Below are positions 59,395 through 64,000 of a stretch of DNA of 64,000 nucleotides, in pieces. The DNA comes from Thinopyrum elongatum (lineage: Eukaryota > Streptophyta > Magnoliopsida > Poales > Poaceae). How positions within the stretch are numbered: position 1 is the stretch's first letter; each line of letters begins with the position of its first letter. The position numbers and the translations under genes were made by a program. Under the pieces are notes generated by a model. It saw only the letters and a program-made list of their open reading frames with translations, was not told the origin of the DNA and did not search any database. The DNA is taken from the NCBI GenBank assembly GCA_011799875.1, contig CM022297.1, positions 69,204,663-69,268,662 on the forward strand. The letters run 5' to 3'.

Positions 59395-60744
59395 ATGGAT
59401 ATGGAACATGAAACACCAAAAAAATTAGTTGTAGTTGCTACTCATGGAGATGGAGAACCTCCTAAAACCCTCGATGCTCGTTATGTGAAAGATATTATGC
59501 ACCACTTTGATAATCCTGAGAAAATCCCATTTAACTTGATAATGGGAGACACGTTGGATCAACATGAATACTTTAGGGATTATCACTTAACACAAAAATG
59601 GAAACTCTTATGGGATCAAATTCATATGTTGAAATGGTATGCTTGGAATCTATGCTCTAGATATGATTATACTAGTTGCTCTAGGATGAATGCTCCACAC
59701 CTTCCCTTTTCATGCAAATTTAATGAGAATGAAACCTTAGCTTCTTATGCTAATGGTAGATATGATTACTATGATGTGGAACGAATAGAAGAATTTGTTG
59801 CTTTTAAGGGTGCTTATGAAATTGAATCTTTGTTTGAAAAGTTTAAAGATTTTGATGATTCAGTTTATAGACCTGAAAATTTTGCTATCCTTAAATATTG
59901 CTATGACAATTATAAATTCAATTCCGATATTGATATATTTATTGAGAAAGTCTCCGCTGTCCAAGAAGAGACTAATAATTTGCAGGAGTCTATGGAAGAA
60001 GAAATTGATGAAACTATGAGCTCTTTGGATGAAAAAGATGATGAGGAGAGTGAAGAACAAAAGGAGGAAGAGCGGATTAGCTACCCGTGCCCACCTTCTA
60101 ATGAGAGTAACTCTTCAACTCATACATTGCTTAATGTCCCTTCGTGCTTACCGAAGGATGAATGCTATGATAATTGCTATGATCCCATTGATTCTTTTGA
60201 AATATCCCTTTTTGATGAACTTGATGTTTGTTCTGATTGTGGCCAAGATGCCAATATGAATTATGCTTATGGAGATGAACTTGCTATAGTTCCTTATGTT
60301 AAGAATGAAATTGCTGCTATTGCACCCATGCATAATAGTCCTATTATCTTTTTGAATTCTCCCAACTACACTATATCGGAGAAGTTTGCACTTATTAAGG
60401 ATTACATTGATGGGTTGCCTTTTACCGTTGCACATGATGATTTTGATGAATATAATATGCATGTGCTTGCTGCTCCTACTTGCAATTATTATGAGAGAGG
60501 AACTATATCTCCACCTCTCTATGTTTCCAACACGATAGAATTGCAAGAAATTGCTTATACTATGCATTGGCCTTTACTTGATGTGCATGAATTGTTCTTT
60601 TATGACATGTCAATGCATAGGAAGACAGTTAGACTTCGTCATTGCATGATATATGTTGCTTTGTGCTCACTACTAAATGCCAAATCATTGCTAATTAAAA
60701 TTGGCTTTGATATACCATGGGATCCGGGTGGATCCATTACTTGA
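59395..60744 (+). CDS. G4 orphan protein, 449 aa, function unknown
   Basis: This frame is intact from the ATG at 59395, about 95 bases after the primer site, as a gag gene would be. It begins MDMEHETPKKLVVVATHGDG and includes a tryptophan-rich section (codons about 60-85: WKLLWDQIHMLKWYAWNLC). A very acidic section around codons 195-230 (EEEIDETMSSLDEKDDEESE) is probably disordered. Cysteine pairs (DVCSDC) do not form a recognisable zinc finger. The C-terminal part, NYYERGTISPPLY and MHRKTVRLR, is shared with G3. No protease, RT, integrase, signal peptide or membrane segment. Its position suggests a particle or RNA-binding role, which is inference. An uninterrupted frame of this length suggests recent selection or a recent insertion. 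Confidence 0.75.
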   Translation: MDMEHETPKKLVVVATHGDGEPPKTLDARYVKDIMHHFDNPEKIPFNLIMGDTLDQHEYFRDYHLTQKWKLLWDQIHMLKWYAWNLCSRYDYTSCSRMNAPHLPFSCKFNENETLASYANGRYDYYDVERIEEFVAFKGAYEIESLFEKFKDFDDSVYRPENFAILKYCYDNYKFNSDIDIFIEKVSAVQEETNNLQESMEEEIDETMSSLDEKDDEESEEQKEEERISYPCPPSNESNSSTHTLLNVPSCLPKDECYDNCYDPIDSFEISLFDELDVCSDCGQDANMNYAYGDELAIVPYVKNEIAAIAPMHNSPIIFLNSPNYTISEKFALIKDYIDGLPFTVAHDDFDEYNMHVLAAPTCNYYERGTISPPLYVSNTIELQEIAYTMHWPLLDVHELFFYDMSMHRKTVRLRHCMIYVALCSLLNAKSLLIKIGFDIPWDPGGSIT

Positions 60745-60750
60745 GCACTT

Positions 60751-60803
60751 TATGCCTAGCTTAATGGATTTAAAGAAAGCGCTGCCAGGGAGACAACCCG
60801 GAA
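60751..60803 (+). other. Conserved post-ORF block (G4)
   Basis: TATGCCTAGCTTAATGG, TTTAAAGAAAGCGCTGCC, then GGGAGACAACCC, the G4 form of the hairpin (GGG/CCC core). It starts 6 bases after the stop codon. Confidence 0.68.
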
Positions 60804-61543
60804 GTTTTAGAGAGTCATTTTATTCTGTTGAGTGCTTTTATAAAGTTTAAAAACAAAAAAATATAGAGGGGAATCTAAAAACCTTTTTCAAAAAGAGAAG
60901 CGATTGAAAGGTGATGCATTGGAGAAGCGAGGGTCGACCTTGAACACTTGTGTTCATGCTCATGGAAACAATGTAAATTTTTCATGGAAGTTTCTCAAAA
61001 AAATAATTATCCCCTTGTACAAATCCATTGTATTATAAAAATAATGTGCCAAGATTTGCCTTTAGGATGATTAGATCGTTTGTTGGTATGTGCGGTGCAG
61101 AAACAGAAACTTTGGCTGTAGTGCGCGATTTTATATTTTTTTACTGGAATGTTGAAAAGTTCTGAAACTTTTTGCACAGTATTTCTATACAAATTGTCTA
61201 TTTTTTCCTAATTTTTAAGAATTTTTAGAGTTACAGAAGTATGGTGAATGTTCAGATCTTTACAGACTGTCCTGTTTTCACAGATTGCTGTTATAGCTTC
61301 ATTATTTGCGTATGTTTGAAATCTTGTTGAGCCCCCTTTGACTTGGGGACATAGAATTGTGATAGCATACAGTGGGTTATGTTTTATTATAATTATACAA
61401 TAATGTTATAGCAGTACATGATGGGATTTGACTGCCATATTCACTAATCCCGTCACTAAAAGTTCGGTTAAGTTTTGTGTGGATGAAGTGATCAAAGATC
61501 AAGGAGATCTCAATATGCGGAGAAGGAGGAGAGGCAAGAGATC

Positions 61544-61628
61544 AAGCCTGGGGATGCCCAAGGCGCCCCAAGTAAATATTCAAGGAGACTCAAGCATCTA
61601 AGCTTGGGGATGCCCCGGAAGGCATCCC
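61544..61628 (+). other. Double PPT-like hairpin element (G4)
   Basis: AAGCCTGGGGATGCC with a complementary GGCGCCCC, then TAAGCTTGGGGATGCC. The second forms an 8-bp hairpin GGGATGCC (61607-61614) with GGCATCCC (61621-61628), loop CCGGAA, as in G5. Confidence 0.8.
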
Positions 61629-62224
61629 ATCTTTCTTCAACAAGTATCGGTATGTTTTCATCTTCGTTTCGTCCATGTGATATGTGTGAATCTTGGAGCG
61701 TCTTTTGTGTTTAGCTTTCATTTTTATTTTATGCACCATGCTGGTATGAGATAGTCCATGGTTGATTTATAGAATACTCATTGCACTTCACTTATATCTT
61801 TTGAGTATGGCTTTATAGAATGCTTCATGTGCTTCACTTATATCATTTGAAGTTTGGATTGCCTGTTTCTCTTCACATAGAAAACCGTTATTTGTAGAAT
61901 GCTCTTTTGCTTCACTTATATTTGTTAGAGCATGGTATTTTGTAGAAAGAATTAAACTCTCTTGCTGCACTTATACCTATTTAGAGAGTCAACATGAATT
62001 GGTCAATTGCATGGTTAGTCATAAAATCCTACATAAAACTTATGGATCACTGAATATGATATGTTTGATTCCTTGCAATAGTTTTGCGATATAGAGATGG
62101 TAATATGTGGGAGGTACTAGTAAACGGCTGTGGTTAGTAATAATATTGGTGTTAAGATTTGTGATTCCCGAAGCATGCACGTATAGTCTCTCGTTATGCT
62201 ATGAAGTTGGAGCATGATTTATTA

Positions 62225-62295
62225 TTGATTGTCTTCCTTATGAGTGGCGGTCGGGGACGAGCGATGGTCTTTTCCTACCAATCTATCCCCCTAGG
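62225..62295 (+). other. 71-nt segment identical to G5
   Basis: Identical to 22374-22444. It lies at a similar place in the 3' domain of both elements. Confidence 0.85.
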
Positions 62296-62933
62296 GGCAT
62301 GCGTAATAGTACTTTGCTTCGAGGGCTAATAAACTTTTGCAATAATATATGAGTTCTTTATGACTAATGTGAGTCCATGGATTATACACACTCTTACCTT
62401 TCCGCAATTTGCTAGCCTCTACGGTACCATGCATTGCCCTTTCTCACCTCGAGAGTCGGTGCAAACTTCGCTGGTGCATCCAAACCCCGTGATATGATAC
62501 GCTCTATCACACATAAGCCTTATTATATCTTCCTCAAAACAGCCACTATACCTACCTATTATGGCCTTTCCATAGCCATTCCGAAATATATTGCCATGCA
62601 ACTTCCACCGCTTCCATTTTGATGACTTGAGCATTCATTGTCATATTGCTTTGCATGATCATATAGCTAACATAGTGTTTGTGGCTCAGCCACCGTTCAC
62701 CATTTTTTTATACATGTTACGCTAGATCATTGCACATCCTGGTACACTGCCAGAGGCATTCATATAGAGTCATACTTCGTTATAGGTATCGAGTTGTAAT
62801 TTTTATTTCTTTTGAGTTATAAGTAAATATAAGTGTGATGATCATCATTACAACATTGCCCCAGTGAGGAAAGGATGATGGAGACTATGATTCCCCCACA
62901 AGTCGGGATGAGACTCCGGACAATGAGAGAAAA

Positions 62934-62995
62934 AAAATAAAAAAAGAAGAAAAAAAAGAAAAAGAAACAAAAAAAGAAAAAAAAGAGAGAAGGGG
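62934..62995 (+). repeat. Purine-only tract
   Basis: About 60 bases of A and G with a single C, rich in AAAAAAG. The same position in G5 (22944-23010) is also purine-rich but less pure. Confidence 0.85.
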
Positions 62996-63696
62996 CATTG
63001 CTACTATCTTTTACCACACTTGTGCTTCAAAGTAGCACCATGTTTTTCATATAGAGAGTCTCCTATGTAGTCACTTTCATATACTAGTGAGAATTTTTCA
63101 TTATAGGATAAGATGCACACCCACTTAGTTTTCATATTGAGATTTCATACACTTATAGCTCTTAGTGCATTCGTTGCATGGCAATCCCTACTCCTCACAT
63201 TGATATCAATTGATGGGCATCTCCATAGCCCGTTGATTAGCCGCGTTGATGTGAGACTTCCTTACCTTTTTGTCTTCTTTATATTTACCCCTATCATCAC
63301 ACTCTATTCCACCCATAGTGCTATATCCATGGCTTGCGCTCATGTATTGCGTGAGGGTTGAAAAAGCTGAAGCGCGTTAAAAAGTATGAACCAATTGCTC
63401 GGCTTGTCATCGGGGTTGTGCATGATAAATACTTTGAGTTAAGAAGACAGAGCATGACAAGACTATATGATTTTGTAGGGATAGCTTTCTTTAGCGTTGA
63501 TATTTTGAAAGACATGATTGTTTGTTGGGATGCCTGAGTATTAATGTCTTTATGTCAAATTATAGACTATTGCTTTGAATCACTTATGTCTTAATATTCA
63601 TGCCATGACTAGACACATGATCAAGTTTATGTTACGTAGCATTCCACATCAAAAATTATCTTTTTTATCATTTACCTACTCGAGGACGAGCAGGAA

Positions 63697-63712
63697 TTAA
63701 GCTTGGGGATGC
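63697..63712 (+). other. G4 polypurine tract
   Basis: TTAAGCTTGGGGATGC ends at the 3' LTR. Confidence 0.85.
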
Positions 63713-64000
63713 TGATACGTCTCCGTCGTATCTACAATTTTTGATTGTTTCATGCCAATATTATACAACTTTCACATATTTTTGGCAACTTTTTATACTC
63801 CCTCCGTCCCAAAATTCTTGTCTTAAATTTGTCTAAATATGGATGTATCAAGTCACATTTTAGTATTAGATACATCCGTATCTAGACAAATCTAAGACAA
63901 GAATTTTGGGACGGAGGGAGTATGATTTATTGGACTAACCTATTGATCCAGTGCCCAGTGCCAGTTCCTGTTTGTTGCATGTTTTTTGTTTCATAGAAAA
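63713..64000 (+). repeat. G4 3' LTR, partial
   Basis: Only the first 288 bases are in the window, including the MITE. Outside the MITE it differs from the 5' LTR by two single-base changes and seven extra bases (CCCAGTG). Confidence 0.92.
63798..63920. mobile_element. Stowaway-type MITE
   Basis: A 123-bp element with terminal inverted repeats starting CTCCCTCCGTCCCAAAATTC and a TA target duplication (63796-63797 and 63921-63922). The 5' LTR of G4 keeps the empty site, so the MITE arrived after G4. No coding capacity; it would be moved by a mariner-type transposase. Confidence 0.95.

Larger units (their letters stand above)
60804..63696 (+). other. G4 3' non-coding domain
   Basis: 2.9 kb without a gene. 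It contains the CAGACTGTCCTGTTTTCACA motif (61264-61283), the hairpin pair (61544-61628), repeated GCTTCACTTATAT motifs (61790-61980), the 71-nt segment (62225-62295), a purine tract (62934-62995) and regions parallel to G5. Confidence 0.7.
885..64000 (-). mobile_element. C1: Angela/BARE/WIS-type Copia retrotransposon, nested host, 5' part outside window
   Basis: C1 is the outermost element. It reads on the minus strand: its 3' LTR begins at 885 with TGTAGGGGAACG and ends at 39845 with TTTCCAACA, followed by a polypurine tract and pol. In element orientation the LTR opens TGTTGGAAATGCGCCCTAG, the style of the Angela/BARE/WIS group from memory. Removing the inserted elements leaves an LTR of about 1770 bp, close to what I recall for that group. 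Four inserts interrupt C1 in the window: G1, C2 and Hel1 in the LTR, and G2 in pol. The gag, primer site and 5' LTR should lie beyond 64000. C1 must be older than all of them. Confidence 0.88.
42617..64000 (-). mobile_element. G2: non-autonomous Gypsy-type element of the G1 family, 5' end outside window
   Basis: G2 has the same organisation as G1 on the minus strand: 3' LTR, polypurine tract, non-coding domain, second frame, internal promoter, gag-protease. Its likely target copy is CACTA (42612-42616). It is interrupted by G3 at 45075-52173 and by G4 from 57792, only 10 bases upstream of its gag ATG. The primer site and 5' LTR lie beyond the window. No RT or integrase. Confidence 0.9.
57792..64000 (+). 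mobile_element. G4: non-autonomous Gypsy-type LTR retrotransposon, 3' LTR truncated by window end
   Basis: The 5' LTR is 57792-59270, then a primer site, an intact 449-aa orphan frame, a structured 3' domain, a polypurine tract, and a 3' LTR starting at 63713. The likely target copy is ATCAA (57787-57791); its partner is outside the window. No gag or pol. It is the youngest LTR element here by the near-identity of the overlapping LTR parts, apart from the MITE and a 7-base deletion. Confidence 0.92.

Noticed and set aside
59860..60567. Minus-strand frames opposite the G4 protein
   Set aside because: Shadows of the intact plus-strand frame.

Overview
The window looks like intergenic DNA of a large cereal genome in the wheat/barley/Aegilops group (Triticeae). 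That reading rests on recognised repeat families, not on any host gene: an Angela/BARE/WIS-type Copia LTR, several Gypsy elements of the Sabrina/WHAM/Athila type whose LTRs open with TGATACGTCTCC, an Au-type SINE, a Stowaway MITE with CTCCCTCCGT ends, and Helitrons. I found no intact cellular gene. Family names come from memory; element boundaries come from the sequence. Labels used here: C1 and C2 (Copia), G1 to G5 (Gypsy-type), Hel1 to Hel3 (Helitron). || Layout: bases 1-884 are the target into which C1 inserted. C1 lies on the minus strand from 885 to beyond the window end. Its 3' LTR is split into four pieces (885-1084, 10683-11865, 28432-28579, 39607-39845) that add up to about 1.77 kb. 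The interruptions are G1 (1085-10677, plus strand, duplicated target CTCCG), C2 (11866-28426, minus strand, duplicated target GATAG, itself holding G5 at 18398-25385 with duplicated target GAGAT), and Hel1 (28580-39606, minus strand, clean A|T junction, holding plus-strand Helitron ends, an Au SINE and captured gene pieces). The C1 pol region (39879-42616) is then cut by G2 (minus strand, from 42617). G2 holds G3 (45075-52173, minus strand, duplicated target TGGAT) and G4 (57792 to beyond the end, plus strand). The second LTR of G4 holds the MITE (63798-63920). || Coding content: C2 has a nearly full Copia gag-pol frame with two in-frame stops and an altered protease motif. C1 has a more decayed pol. 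G1 and G2 each have a gag-plus-protease frame and a second frame behind an internal LTR-like promoter and a predicted intron, but no reverse transcriptase or integrase. G3, G4 and G5 have no gag or pol at all. Each carries one orphan frame (337 codons with one stop; 449 aa intact; 283 aa intact), a tRNA-Asp-type primer site, and a long structured 3' non-coding domain. All five Gypsy-type elements therefore depend on enzymes made elsewhere. || The most interesting signals are shared cis-structures that ordinary gene annotation misses: a perfect hairpin joined to a polypurine-tract-like motif in G3, G4 and G5, a conserved block just after the orphan frame, a 71-nt stretch identical in G4 and G5 although their frames are unrelated, and an LTR-like promoter placed inside G1 and G2. 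Together they suggest a family of parasitic retroelements that keep a common RNA recognition module while changing their protein.
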